Below, in pieces: positions 9,826 through 19,429 of a stretch of DNA of 64,000 bases. Made by a program: the position numbers and the translations under genes. Within the stretch, counting starts at the first letter, position 1, and every line of letters begins with the position of its first letter. The notes beneath the pieces were generated by a model, which saw only the letters and a program-made list of their open reading frames with translations, had not been told where the DNA came from and did not search any database. Source of the DNA: Methylobacterium soli (GTDB lineage: Bacteria; Pseudomonadota; Alphaproteobacteria; Rhizobiales; Beijerinckiaceae). The DNA lies in contig NZ_VZZK01000022.1 in assembly GCF_008806385.1 (NCBI RefSeq), positions 1 to 64,000 of the forward strand, written 5' to 3'.

Positions 9826-10083
9826 ATGAAGGTAACGGTAGAAATCGAATGCACCCCAGAGGAGGCACGGCAGTTCATGGGGCTGCCTGACCTTCAGCCA
9901 ATGCAGGCAGCCGTCATGGCGGAGATGGAAAAAAGGGTCTTGGCCGAGATGGACCGCTTCTCGCCCGAGCCTCTTCTTAGGAGCTGGATGTCATTGGTCC
10001 CGCAGAACTCGGAGCAGATGCAGGGAGCATTCTTGAAGCTGTTCCAGCAAAGCTTCACGGGTAGCAAATCGAAATCCAAGTGA
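9826..10083 (+). CDS. DUF6489 family protein
   Basis: 85 residues from an ATG with GGGAGG seven bases upstream. The start MKVTVEIECTPEEARQFMGL and the following PDLQPMQAAVMAEMEKRV match a small family that is regularly encoded beside PHA synthase and phasin genes in alphaproteobacteria. The rest is helical and ends in a Ser/Lys-rich tail. An association with PHA granules is inferred from location only. A longer frame to 9757 exists but lacks the ribosome-binding site. Confidence 0.75.
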   Translation: MKVTVEIECTPEEARQFMGLPDLQPMQAAVMAEMEKRVLAEMDRFSPEPLLRSWMSLVPQNSEQMQGAFLKLFQQSFTGSKSKSK

Positions 10084-10469
10084 CGGCGGCGACCGGACAA
10101 AATGATCCGGCACCTCGGCGAAGCTGCGCAGGTACGCGGCGCTAAAACACGGGAGGAGGCGGAGTCGAAGCGACCAGGACAGCTGTCTCGCATCCCAGCC
10201 GGCGTCGGGTAGTGTTCGTACGTGAGACACCAACAACAGCTTTTGTGGCAGCTGCCGTCCCGTCGTGGACGATGGCGCTCGAGATGGCTCCCACTCCGGA
10301 TGTGTGAAGCTGCCGCCCGCCGAGACAGTGGCTTGGCAGCCCGGATCGAACAGAGCGATCTTGGCGTTGTTCCGAGGTCCAGCTCCGCAAGACACACGAT
10401 GGTCGCAGCCTGCCCACGTCTTCCGCCATCAATGTCGGCGATGCGGGATAAAAACTTCGGAGGAACGCC
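10084..10469. other. Non-coding leader region of the PHA synthase gene
   Basis: 386 bases without a supportable gene. Short open frames here overlap one another and have no motif. The last 15 bases hold the GGAGG ribosome-binding site of phaC. A promoter is expected, but I could not place one with confidence. Confidence 0.4.
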
Positions 10470-12461
10470 ATGGCTGACCGGAATACCGGCGCTGGTGGAT
10501 CACACTCGAACCCAAGCGGTGAACCCAAGGCAGCGCCCCGGGAAGGCGGCGTGGCCGGTGCAGGTCTACCCAGTCCGGATGCGATGCTGGGCATGTGGAC
10601 GTCCTGGATCGACCAGCTATCTTCCTCGCCTCAGGGGTCAGCAAATCTTGACTGGCCTCAGTGGGAGATCGCATCAGGCACGCCTGATTTTGCGATGTTT
10701 GCGGGCGATGGGAAGCAACTGAGCGGGACCCTGGCACAAGACCCCTTGCTGCGCTCCATCGACCAGATGTGGAACGCCAACCCGCTGCGCGAAATCGTAC
10801 CTGTCGACTGGGCCGGGATCGCTCAGGCTCTGCGCACGATCTGGCTCCGGTCACTGGGAAAGCCCGAGGCCGCCATGGCGGCGGCGGAACTCAACCAGAA
10901 CCTGTGGCGCTCAACCTTCGAGGTCTGGCAAGAGGCAGGGCAGCGCTGGCTTGAGCCTTCGGGCTCGTCTCCGCCAAAAGGGCCGGCTGCGAAGCGGGCC
11001 GACAAGCGGTTTGCCGCGCCGGAATGGCGCACGAACCCGGTCTATCACACCCTCAAGGAGGTTTATCTTCTCGCCTCGGATTGGTTGCTGGAGCAGGGCG
11101 AGACGGCTGACATGGATGAGGCTGAGCGCCAGCGCATCAACTTCCATTTGCGCCAGTTCGTGGATGCGATGAGCCCCTCCCTAATGCTGATGACCAACCC
11201 TGTGGCTCTGCACAAGGCCATCGAGACCGGCGGCGCCAGTCTCGCGGACGGCGCCCGCAACTTACTGGCCGACATCAAAGCCGGGCGCCTCAACATGGTC
11301 GACGCGGAGGCTTTTGCACCAGGGCGCAACCTGGCTCTCACGCCCGGGAAGGTGGTCCACCGCAACAAGTTGATGGAGCTGATCCAGTACACACCGACGA
11401 CGGAACAGGTCCACCAGATCCCGCTGCTCATCCTGCCGCCATGGATAAACAAGTACTACATCCTTGACATGCAGCCCAAGAACAGCATGATCCGCTACTT
11501 GGTCGGCCAAGGGTTTACGGTGTTCGTGATCTCCTGGAAGAACCCTGATGCGGCGATGGATGGCATCGGCATTGAGGACTACATGGACCTCGGACCGCTT
11601 GAGGCCAGCGACGTCGTGCGCCAGATCACGGGCAGCCCGAGCGTCAACGCGATGGGCTACTGCATCGGCGGTGTTCTCCTGACGCTCACCCTCGCAACGC
11701 TCGCGGCCAAGGGCGACGAGCGGTTTAACTCAGCAAGCTTCAACGTCTCGCCGCAGGACTTTTCGCGGATTGGCGACACGGCCGTGTTCATGGGTGAGCC
11801 GACCCTTGATCTGGTCGAGCAGCAGATGATGGAGCGGGGCTATCTCGACAGCCGTGAGATGGGCAACATGTTCAGCCTGCTGCGGTCGAACGATCTGATC
11901 TGGGCCAACGTGGTCAACAACTACCTGCTCGGCAACAAGCCGCCTGCCTTCGATCTTTTGTACTGGAACAGTGACGGCACGCGCATGACCCGTTCAGCGC
12001 ATAGTTGGTACCTACGCAACACCTATGTGGAGAACAACCTGATCAAGCCGGGCAGGATCACGCTCAAGGGCGAGGCGATCGACCTCGGCCGTATCTGCCA
12101 GGACACCTATGCGGTCGGCTGCGAGAAGGACCACATCGTGCCCTGGGACTCCGCCTGGCGCGTGACGGAGCTGTTCGGCGGAGAGGTGCGGTACGTGCTC
12201 GCCTCCAGCGGTCATGTCGCTGGCATCATCAATCCGCCGGGCAGTAAAGGAGCCTACTGGACACGGGAGGTGGGCGACGTCGCAGCCAGCAGCCCTGAGC
12301 AGTGGCGGCAGAGCGCCACGCGTCACGAGGGCAGTTGGTGGCCCGACTGGGCGGCTTGGCTCTCTGATCGGGCTGGTCCGAGGAGCGCACCTCCGCCGCT
12401 AGGGAGCTCCCAGCACCCGCCATTGCAGGATGCACCGGGGACTTACGTGCTGGAAAAGTAA
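10470..12461 (+). CDS. phaC: Class I poly(3-hydroxyalkanoate) synthase
   Basis: 663 residues with CGGAGG before the ATG. The N-terminal PhaC_N region (about 150-330) is followed by an alpha/beta-hydrolase fold. The modified lipase box is GYCIGG with catalytic Cys398; the Asp of GCEKDHIVPW and the His of SSGHVAGIINPP complete the triad. Trp and Tyr residues typical of class I enzymes are present (PWINKYYILD, FVISWKNP). The enzyme polymerises hydroxyacyl-CoA into PHA at the granule surface. At 663 residues it is slightly longer than most, owing to a Gly/Ser/Pro-rich N-terminus and a Pro-rich C-terminal tail. Phasin and DUF6489 genes are nearby. Confidence 0.97.
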   Translation: MADRNTGAGGSHSNPSGEPKAAPREGGVAGAGLPSPDAMLGMWTSWIDQLSSSPQGSANLDWPQWEIASGTPDFAMFAGDGKQLSGTLAQDPLLRSIDQMWNANPLREIVPVDWAGIAQALRTIWLRSLGKPEAAMAAAELNQNLWRSTFEVWQEAGQRWLEPSGSSPPKGPAAKRADKRFAAPEWRTNPVYHTLKEVYLLASDWLLEQGETADMDEAERQRINFHLRQFVDAMSPSLMLMTNPVALHKAIETGGASLADGARNLLADIKAGRLNMVDAEAFAPGRNLALTPGKVVHRNKLMELIQYTPTTEQVHQIPLLILPPWINKYYILDMQPKNSMIRYLVGQGFTVFVISWKNPDAAMDGIGIEDYMDLGPLEASDVVRQITGSPSVNAMGYCIGGVLLTLTLATLAAKGDERFNSASFNVSPQDFSRIGDTAVFMGEPTLDLVEQQMMERGYLDSREMGNMFSLLRSNDLIWANVVNNYLLGNKPPAFDLLYWNSDGTRMTRSAHSWYLRNTYVENNLIKPGRITLKGEAIDLGRICQDTYAVGCEKDHIVPWDSAWRVTELFGGEVRYVLASSGHVAGIINPPGSKGAYWTREVGDVAASSPEQWRQSATRHEGSWWPDWAAWLSDRAGPRSAPPPLGSSQHPPLQDAPGTYVLEK

Positions 12462-12687
12462 GGCCTCTGAAGGCTTTGTCTTAGGATGCTCCGCGGCGCA
12501 ATCGATGCGGCAGTAGGACCGTTCTCCCTAGCCGCGTGGAAAGGACGGATTTTTGAGCTTTGGTAAGCCCAAAAAATCGCCCACATGCAGCTGTATTTCG
12601 AATTAATTTCAACCGAAGTACAGCCAACAAGAAGAATGACCGCGGCCGCCGCATTGACCGCGATCTAATTACGCAAGGAGTGAGGAA

Positions 12688-13875
12688 CTACTTGCGGCTG
12701 TACGCGAGCGCAGCTCGCTTGTTGCCGGAGCGCTCACCCGCGTTCGAGATCTCGACCTCATCGCGCCGGATCGTGTCCCGAACCGTCTCGACACGCTGCG
12801 TGCGCTCGCGGCGGACCACAACCTCTTCTCTCACTCTGACGCCCTTGGCCACCAGCGGCACCTCGGAAGTCTCGATCATCTCGACAGTGAGCTCGGTCAA
12901 AGTCTCTCCGGTTGCCGCATCGGTGACGGGCCTGCGCCGCTCCACCACGACCTTCTCGTCATACAGCGTTACCTGCTGTTCGGCTGGGGCCTCGACGACA
13001 TAGCGCCGGACCGTCGTCGTGCCACTGTTGACCGTGTGCTTGCCCACGATCAGCGTCTCTTCCGCCAGCGGGATGACTTCCTCTTCCTGGGTCGACTGCT
13101 GAATCCTGGATGCCGTGGCATTGCCGGAGCGTGCAACGGAGCGACCCGGCGGCACGCCCCACATCCCAAACATCGCGTCAAAGAAGAGCGAGCCTGTGCT
13201 CATCGGTGCAGTCGCGACACGCTGAACGGTCTCTGCAGCGCTTTGGGCGACCTTGCGGGTGCTCTCAGCGGCAACTTCTGCGGTTTGGGCCACCTGCTCA
13301 GCGGTTTTCCGGGCAGCCTCTCGGGTCTTCCGCTCACGGTCGGCAGCTTCTTCCTGCTCGGCGAGAAGCTTCTCGGCCTGCTCACGCTCTTGTCGTTGCT
13401 CGACCCGCCGCTGCTCAGCCTCGGCACGCTTTGCTTCCTCGACCTCGGCCTTCCCGTCCTCAATCTTCTCGACGATGGCCTGGGCTTCCTCGTCACTTAG
13501 TGCCTTCAGGACGGCCGGCAGCAGCTCCTTGCGCTCATCCCGCACGCTCTGCTGGAAGACCTTCCGCAGCTCGGCAACCTTCGGGGCAAACTCCTCGCTA
13601 CCCTTTGGCGTTTGCTCAAGCTCGGCCAGCAGCCTACGAGTTTGCTTGTTGTCGTTCAACGCAGCCGTGACGAGGTCTTTGGTTTCCTTGTGCTTCCGAA
13701 GGACCGGGAACAGGTGCTCCTCTTCCAACTTGGCGAGGAGCTCCAGCTCGGACTTGAGATCCCCCAGGATTCGCTCACGCGTCTTCACCGCATTGTTCGA
13801 GGTGTCAGCAAGTACCGCAAAGAGCTCGTTCGCTTTCGTGGGGCTGGTCTGAATCAATTGCCGTATGGTGGTCAT
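12688..13875 (-). CDS. Hemerythrin-like / coiled-coil / DUF2382 fusion protein
   Basis: 395 residues from the ATG at 13875, with GAGG upstream. Residues about 1-135 form a helical bundle resembling HHE hemerythrin domains (KLEEEHLFPVLRKH, DERKELLPAV), but several of the usual His ligands are missing, so metal binding is doubtful. Residues 140-235 form a long Glu/Lys/Ala coiled coil with phasin-like repeats (AAESTRKVAQSAAETVQRV). Residues about 265-385 are a DUF2382 domain, with LAEETLIVGK, RRYVVEAPAEQQV and REEVVVRRERTQR. DUF2382 proteins are linked to stress responses and envelope or photoprotection roles. The position next to phasin suggests a role at PHA granules or in stress, by inference. 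Confidence 0.8.
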   Translation of the reverse strand: MTTIRQLIQTSPTKANELFAVLADTSNNAVKTRERILGDLKSELELLAKLEEEHLFPVLRKHKETKDLVTAALNDNKQTRRLLAELEQTPKGSEEFAPKVAELRKVFQQSVRDERKELLPAVLKALSDEEAQAIVEKIEDGKAEVEEAKRAEAEQRRVEQRQEREQAEKLLAEQEEAADRERKTREAARKTAEQVAQTAEVAAESTRKVAQSAAETVQRVATAPMSTGSLFFDAMFGMWGVPPGRSVARSGNATASRIQQSTQEEEVIPLAEETLIVGKHTVNSGTTTVRRYVVEAPAEQQVTLYDEKVVVERRRPVTDAATGETLTELTVEMIETSEVPLVAKGVRVREEVVVRRERTQRVETVRDTIRRDEVEISNAGERSGNKRAALAYSRK

Positions 13876-14100
13876 GTTTGCCTCATGAAAGGTGAGAGGA
13901 AGTGTTGCCCTAGCAAAACTAAGATGCAGATCGTCCCGCTCGGGCCCGTGGCGCTTGCCGGTTTACGAGCCGCGTGACTGCAGAAACCACCATCAACAGC
14001 TGGCTGGTACGTCTTCAGAGAGACTGCTCGACGGAATGGCTCCACATGTCCGGTTCCGCCGCGCGAGATCGAAGGAGGCTCGTGCGTCTCAAAGGAGCAG

Positions 14101-14123
14101 AGGGCGGCCGACGGAGCCGCCCT
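14101..14123 (-). terminator. Probable terminator of the phasin gene
   Basis: AGGGCGGC (14101-14108) pairs with GCCGCCCT (14116-14123), giving an eight-base GC stem with a seven-base loop. It lies about 50 bases beyond the phasin stop on the minus strand. The following minus-strand bases are T-rich only weakly. Confidence 0.5.
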
Positions 14124-14173
14124 GAGTTTGTTGCCAGCTTGGAATCTGCAGTGCGTCAAGGTTGAACAGGATC

Positions 14174-14761
14174 TCAGCGAGTCTGAGCGACGTTGGAGAA
14201 GGTCTTGCTGGCCTCGTCAACGGCGCGAGCTGAGGCCTCGGTGATTGCCTTGCTGTCCTGGACGATGTGCTGCAGTCCATCACGGACGAGCTCGCTCTGA
14301 ATGGCGGCAAACTCCTGAACCGACTTGGCATGCACCAGCTTGTTCATGCCCTCGAGATTGCGCTGGAACTGCCTCTGAGCCAAACCAAACCAGCTGCGCG
14401 AGGCATCCTGGAAAGCCTGGGTCAGAACGGTGCCGCAGCGCGTAACGGCTTCCAGGTTCTGCTTGGACTGGCGGGCCAGGCGCTCGCTGTCTTCACCGGA
14501 GAAACCGAGTGTGCGGGTGAAGCGGTCTGCGGCCTCACGGGCCTGCTGCGCAGCGGTCTCGACGCTCCTCTGCACGACCTGCTTGGTGCTCTCCGTCGCC
14601 TGCTCGCGCAGATCGGTCATCTTGTTGAGGCCCTCGCGTGCGGCATCGGCAAACTGCTTGCCCTGCTCAGTAGCGTTGTTGAGGTTCGCCTTGGCGGTGT
14701 CGGCGAGCTTCTCGTGCTGCTCACGCTGCTTGGTCTGGGCGTTGTTTTGGTCAAAAGCCAT
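14174..14761 (-). CDS. Phasin family protein
   Basis: 195 residues, entirely helical, from an ATG with GGCAGGAGA upstream. The central AAQQAREAADRFTRTLGFSGEDSERLARQSKQNLE region and the later LAQRQFQRNLEGMNKLVHAKSVQEF (positions about 75-160) match the Phasin_2 type of alphaproteobacteria. Phasins coat PHA granules, control their number and size and may act as chaperones. The gene lies 1.7 kb from phaC on the opposite strand. The N-terminal 60 residues are Gln/Asn/Lys-rich and hydrophilic. Confidence 0.88.
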   Translation of the reverse strand: MAFDQNNAQTKQREQHEKLADTAKANLNNATEQGKQFADAAREGLNKMTDLREQATESTKQVVQRSVETAAQQAREAADRFTRTLGFSGEDSERLARQSKQNLEAVTRCGTVLTQAFQDASRSWFGLAQRQFQRNLEGMNKLVHAKSVQEFAAIQSELVRDGLQHIVQDSKAITEASARAVDEASKTFSNVAQTR

Positions 14762-14941
14762 TGGGTCTCCTGCCTGTGAGGATTATGTATTCGATGGGCG
14801 GGCATAAGAATATAAGCGTGATCACCTGAGGCGGCGAAGGCGCTTACGTCGACTATCGCACTGCACCTAAGTTATGGCCGGCCTCTTACATTCAAGGCGC
14901 GCGGAGGAAATTGGATCCAAATTAATTTATAATCTTCACCA

Positions 14942-15302
14942 TCAGATGTTATAGCCAATAAGCAACCTACTGATTGCGTTGCACAATATTCTCGCGCTGC
15001 GGTTCTCGAGCCGCATCCCAGAACCCGGATGACCGTTCATGCGCCGCCGATCGGCGACCTTGAACGAAAAGGTGTCCTTCCAGCTGAGATCGTTCCAGTG
15101 GGTGAGGTGGAAACCAAGCGGCCGCACACCGGCACGGCGGGCATACTCGCCGAGCAGCGCCTCGGCAGGCGGACAAGATGAACAGTCCTGAGAGGGAAAG
15201 AATTCGACGGCCGCCGGACGCTCGCGCGATGAGGCCGGCACAGAGTTTAGCGGCTGAAAGCAGAGCGAGCGCGGCAGCAAAGGCGCCAAATCGAGGCGTC
15301 AT
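14942..15302 (-). pseudogene. DUF1223 (thioredoxin-like) gene remnant
   Basis: Reading from the ATG at 15302, MTPRFGAFAAALALLSAAK is a signal peptide. The family-typical AAVEFFPSQDCSSCPPAEALL and HLTHWNDLSWKDTFS lie in a different frame starting around 15220. After WKDTFS (near 15070) similarity ends and the frame runs into unrelated residues before stopping at 14942. So there is one frameshift after the signal peptide and a 3-prime truncation. Intact DUF1223 proteins are about 230-260 residues, secreted, with a CSSCPP motif. Confidence 0.65.
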
Positions 15303-15539
15303 GCTCGGCATCCGGGTAAGGTCGAATACCGAGACTTCGTTCCGCACCTCTGGGGAGGTGTATTAGTGCCTCACCAATCAAAACAACCCCGCAGCTTCGT
15401 CAACATCTTCGCCGCGAAAGCTTTGACTTGTGCCAGTTCCGCATGTTGGAGCGCACGGAGAAAATGCCCGCACCATGTAACTGAAGGAGCCAAGGCACGA
15501 ATTAAACGATGACACTCGTTTCGGCAGGAGGAGCCGCTC

Positions 15540-16016
15540 ATGAACCGCCGCCAATCTTTGTATGCCGGAGCCTCTTTCCTCGGGGTGTTCGCAGGGCTGC
15601 GCACCGTTGGCCACGCGTCCGCCGAAGACTTCGAGATCGTGAAGAGCGATGCCGAGTGGCGGCGTCAGCTCGGTCCCGCCGAATACACGATCCTTCGGGA
15701 TCATGGGACCGAACGCATTGGCTCAAGCCCGCTCAACGGCGAGAAGAGGCCGGGCCGGTTTGCTTGCGCCGGCTGTGACCTTCCCCTGTTTTCGTCGGAA
15801 ACGAAGTTTGAGAGTGGGACAGGCTGGCCAAGCTTCTGGGCGCCGCTCCCCGATGCGGTCGGTACCACCTCAGATACGATGTTCGGGATGAGCCGCACGG
15901 AGGTGCATTGCCGCCGTTGTGGCGGCCATCTCGGCCACGTCTTCAGCGATGGTCCGCCGCCTACGGGTCAGCGCTACTGCATGAACGGTGCGGCCCTTCG
16001 CTTTCTCCCTGCCTGA
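15540..16016 (+). CDS. msrB: Peptide-methionine (R)-S-oxide reductase, exported
   Basis: 158 residues. The first 28 residues (MNRRQSLYAGASFLGVFAG...) form a signal peptide with an RR pair, so the enzyme probably acts in the periplasm. Zinc-binding CAGC and CRRC pairs are present, as is GTGWPSFW. The catalytic Cys lies in the C-terminal RYCMNGAALRF, where most family members have RYC(I/V)NSAAL. The enzyme repairs R-methionine sulfoxide in proteins. GGAGGAG lies just upstream of the ATG. The next gene, msrA, is its stereochemical partner, and the two form a probable operon. Confidence 0.95.
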   Translation: MNRRQSLYAGASFLGVFAGLRTVGHASAEDFEIVKSDAEWRRQLGPAEYTILRDHGTERIGSSPLNGEKRPGRFACAGCDLPLFSSETKFESGTGWPSFWAPLPDAVGTTSDTMFGMSRTEVHCRRCGGHLGHVFSDGPPPTGQRYCMNGAALRFLPA

Positions 16017-16136
16017 CCGTTCCTCGTCTGCCGCACCTCAGGAGGCAACCATGACTGCCTGACTCTCAATCGCTTCACCCGTAGCCTCTGGCCAAGTGCG
16101 GTCGCCGCTGCGGCCGGAATCGGCCTCCTCGCAGGC

Positions 16137-16781
16137 TTGCAGAACTACGGAGTCGCGCAAGAAGCGGGTCAACGGCTGCCAGACGCGGCTCTGCAAGCGG
16201 CGGAACCCGCCGTCGGGCTACGCACCGCCACTCTGGCCGGCGGCTGCTTCTGGGGTGTCCAAGGCGTGTTCGAGCATGTTCGCGGCGTGAAGCACGCTGT
16301 GTCGGGCTATGCCGGCGGCAGCCAGGAGACCGCAACCTATGAGACGGTCAGTTCCGGCCGGACCAATCATGCCGAGGCGGTGCGCATCTCCTACGATCCG
16401 GCGGTCATCCGCTACGACGAACTTCTGCAGATCTTCTTCTCGGTCGCCCTCGATCCGACACAGGTGAACCGCCAAGGTCCGGACACCGGCCCGCAATACC
16501 GCTCGGCGATCTTCCCGAGCGATGCCGAGCAGGCGCGGGTGGCGGAGGCCTACATCGCTCAGCTCGAAGCAGCCAAGGTGTACTCACAGCCAATCGCCAC
16601 GCGGATTGAGCGGGATGCTGCCTTCTACCCGGCTGAGGGTTATCATCAGGACTTCATGGCCCTGCACCCTCGCCATCTCTACATCGTTGCGAATGATGCT
16701 CCGAAACTGCGCGCTCTGCAGCGGTTCTTCTCCGAGCGCGTGATCTCCGAGCCGGTCCTCGTCAGCCGACCGCCGAGCTGA
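16137..16781 (+). CDS. msrA: Peptide-methionine (S)-S-oxide reductase; signal peptide out of frame with its ATG
   Basis: The catalytic GCFWG, the GYAGG segment, NHAEAV and YHQDFM of MsrA are all present in a 214-codon frame whose only marked start is a TTG at 16137. Upstream codons in this frame, 16059-16136, encode a convincing signal peptide (NRFTRSLWPSAVAAAAGIG). The natural ATG at 16051, with a perfect AGGAGG, is one frame off and hits TGA after three codons. So either one base was lost or gained near 16057-16060, or translation uses a weak start. The catalytic domain is intact. The partner MsrB lies 35 bases before the 16051 ATG. Confidence 0.85.
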   Translation: MQNYGVAQEAGQRLPDAALQAAEPAVGLRTATLAGGCFWGVQGVFEHVRGVKHAVSGYAGGSQETATYETVSSGRTNHAEAVRISYDPAVIRYDELLQIFFSVALDPTQVNRQGPDTGPQYRSAIFPSDAEQARVAEAYIAQLEAAKVYSQPIATRIERDAAFYPAEGYHQDFMALHPRHLYIVANDAPKLRALQRFFSERVISEPVLVSRPPS

Positions 16782-16973
16782 ATCCGGCGAGACCCACTCG
16801 GGCCTGTCGTAAGGTCTCGCATGAGCCGCAGAGGGGCTGGTCCGGCCCGATTTTCAAACTTCGTCAATGGGCTGAAGCCCGAAGCAGATCGCTTGTGAAA
16901 AGGCGGCCTCAGCAGAAGCACAGACTCAGCATCTACATCCGACCTCCTCCGAGTAGGTGGCCCCGCCCCCGCA

Positions 16974-17175
16974 GTGTTTTGTGCGGAGCCACCCTCCCCT
17001 GCAGGGTACAGGGGGTACAGGTGGTACTCAAAGGGGAAATCGTCAGGCGAGGTGGTACCGGGTACTACCGGGGGTCTTGGTTTTTGCCCGAAGGATTGCT
17101 GGTACCACCCAGTACCGCCCTGGCAGGCCTCATTCCCCTTCGAGTACCACCGGTACCGCTTGTGCCACCTGGGTG
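16974..17175. repeat. GGTAC-rich structured repeat, copy 2
   Basis: The shared lead TGTTTTGTGCGGAG-CC and CCTCCCCTGCAGGGTAC is followed by phased GGTAC units and AAGGGGAAAT. The right arm is ATTCCCCTTCGAGTACCACC. The arms form an inverted repeat: the left reads GGTGGTACTCAAAGGGGAAA and the right, reversed, GGTGGTACTCGAAGGGGAAT. This copy shows the pairing best. It lies between msrA and the AI-2E permease pseudogene. Confidence 0.82.
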
Positions 17176-17425
17176 TAAGGGAGCGGGAAATCGAACGAAC
17201 AACACGACTACCTGAGCCGGATCGACGAGGTCTACCCGGCCGAGTGCTCGACCGGCCACGGCGTTGACCGGGGATGCCCGAAATGGCTTGGACTTCGGAG
17301 AAGTGAAGCCGTCAACAATGCGCCAAGCTCAATCTCGGACCACTTGGCTATGCAGCTCAGATCAGCAGCGGATCGGTTCATCGGTCCAGCCCGTTGTTGG
17401 TACGGCACGCGTTCGGGAGCAGCGA

Positions 17426-18586
17426 GTGGCAATCACCCTAGAAGAAGGTGCGGTCAAGCCCTCGCCGGCCAACGATCGTGCCGCTGAGCGCCGCAATGAC
17501 GAAGCGCAGGAAGCCGCTGCAGCCGGCGATGCAATCCCCTGAGGGGTCCGCTCCGTTGGGATCCTGGTGCTCAGTCTGCTTGCTGTTGTCTACACGCTCT
17601 ACTTCGGCAAGGAGATCGTCTTACCGGTCGTCCTCGCGCTCGTGCTGAAGCTTCTGCTCGGACCAGCGATGCGGATCCTGCATGAGCGGCTTCACATGCC
17701 CAACTCACTCGCCGCAGCGTTGCTCATCCTGGTGGTGTTCAGCGCGATTGCCGGCGTCGGCTTCACCGTCTCCATACCAGCAGCAGGGTGGATCCAGAGG
17801 GCGCCGGAAAGCCTGTCGCTCCTGAAGGACAAGCTTGCCGTGCTGCGCCATCCTCTCGAGGTGCTGCAGCAAGGCCTGCATGCGATCGAGAATTTGACCG
17901 CAGCCGGGGGCCAAGACGGGCAGAGCCAAACCGTCACGGCAAAGCCTGCTTCCGGCCTGGCAGGCTACCTGGCCACAGGCACCGCCGCGATCCTGTCGCG
18001 CTTCTTCACGACCATGATCGTGCTCTTCTTCCTCCTCGCCTCGGGCGACCGATTGCTGCGCGGGTTTGTTGAGGTGCTACCGACATTCTCCGGCAAGCGT
18101 CAGGCCGTCGAGATCGCCCAGGAGATCGAGACCAACATCACCGGCTACCTGCTCACGATCACGATGATGAATGTCGTCGTGGGCGTGGTTACAGGCCTTG
18201 CCATGTGGGCCTGCGGCCTCGGCACACCACTCCTCTGGGGAGCAACGGCATTCCTGTTGAACTACATCCCGATCCTTGGACCTCTGGCGGGTCTCGTGAT
18301 CTTCTTCGTCGTGGGGGTACTCAGTCTGGATTGGCCCTGGTACGCCCTCATGCCGGCGGGCCTGTATCTGCTGATCCACATCGCTGAGGGTGAGACGATC
18401 ACGCCCATGCTCCTGGCCAAGCGCTTCACGCTGAACCCCGTTTTGGTGATCATCTCCCTCTTCTTCTGGCACACGCTCTGGGGCGTCCCCGGCGCTCTGC
18501 TTGCCGTGCCGCTCCTGGCCATGCTGAAGATCGTGGCCGACCGAGTCGAGCCTCTGAAGCCTATCGGACACATTGTCGGGTCTTAA
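17426..18586 (+). pseudogene. AI-2E family permease gene with in-frame TGA
   Basis: The reading from a GTG at 17426 (VAITLEEGAVKPSPAND...) runs into TGA at 17540-17542 and then continues in the same frame without another stop for 348 codons. These include VGILVLSLLAVVYTLYFG and eight predicted membrane helices of the PerM/AI-2E exporter fold (YIPILGPLAG, AEGETITPMLLAKRF and FWHTLWGVPGALLAVPL). The part before the stop is the normal soluble N-terminus of this family. An internal GTG at 17567 could still produce a nearly complete 339-residue protein. One point mutation from CGA or TGG would explain the stop. Confidence 0.75.
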
Positions 18587-18676
18587 CGACCACGACACCG
18601 CTGATTGTTGCCCGGCTCACTGAGTGTGCGGCCGTACCGCCACTCGGTCGAAAGCTTGGACGCGACGGTTGCCTCT

Positions 18677-19033
18677 TCAGAGGAGTGGTAGGTCCTGGCG
18701 ACTTGCGTAGTCCGAACTGCCCTTGGCCGCCTGGGCTTCTGCGCTCACCTGACTGGCACCTTCGCAGCGGACCGGGACTCCCGCTTGCGATCTGGACTCG
18801 TTGAGCTGGGCGCGACCTGTCGTGTTGACGCGGATGCGGGCTCGTTTCTCGCAGCCCCGTGTGACTGCACCGTCTTTGACCAGTGCGTTGAGTGCATCCC
18901 TTAGAGCCCGGCACGGAAGACGGGACAGGGCGGCAAGCTCCAAATCCTCGAACGGTACCTCGCCGCAACGGTGTGCCGAGCTCTCAACAGGCTGGGCGCG
19001 TGGCCGCTCGCAGACCGCCGAAGTTCCGATCAT
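18677..19033 (-). CDS. Hypothetical protein, possible winged helix
   Basis: 118 residues. The segment FEDLELAALSRLPCRALR followed by DALNALVKDGAVTRG has the helix-turn-helix and wing spacing of a small DNA-binding protein. The rest is low in hydrophobic residues. The ribosome-binding site is weak and no homologue is recognised. Confidence is moderate because the opposite strand is also open. Confidence 0.4.
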   Translation of the reverse strand: MIGTSAVCERPRAQPVESSAHRCGEVPFEDLELAALSRLPCRALRDALNALVKDGAVTRGCEKRARIRVNTTGRAQLNESRSQAGVPVRCEGASQVSAEAQAAKGSSDYASRQDLPLL

Positions 19034-19099
19034 CTGCAGGAACCTAAGTGACCTCCCGCTCGTTTTTGTTGCAGTGCACCATAGGGATGATGGATAGCA

Positions 19100-19429
19100 A
19101 TGATTGGACCGGCAGAAATCGACGACATGATGCTGGACTATGCAGAAGCGGTGGCGATGAGCTGCCAGCCAGGCCGCACAGATCGCTTGGGCTGGCCACT
19201 GAGTTCATGGCAACGAGCCCTGGCAGGGATCACGACACTGACACGCGCCGAGCCGTTTATTCTGGACAAGGCTGCCGGACGCTTCCGTGTCGTGGAGGCA
19301 GCGACGGGGCGCGAGGTCTACACGCCGCCGACGTTTCTTGATCCGCAGAGTCGGGCTGAGTTTGCGCCCCTCCTCGCCCTCGTCAATTCCGGCGGCCGTC
19401 TCATTGATGCTGTGATGGCCTTCGAGTAG
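19100..19429 (+). CDS. Hypothetical protein
   Basis: 109 residues (MIGPAEIDDMMLDYAEAV...), with AGGGATGATGG upstream of the ATG. It appears soluble and mixed alpha/beta. ITTLTRAEPFILDKAAGRFR followed by VVEAATGREVYTPPTF looks like a beta-rich core. No catalytic motif or known domain is recognised. Confidence 0.55.
   Translation: MIGPAEIDDMMLDYAEAVAMSCQPGRTDRLGWPLSSWQRALAGITTLTRAEPFILDKAAGRFRVVEAATGREVYTPPTFLDPQSRAEFAPLLALVNSGGRLIDAVMAFE

Noticed and set aside
13974..14165. 63-codon plus-strand frame between the DUF2382 and phasin genes
   Set aside because: It contains the probable phasin terminator hairpin and has no conserved features.
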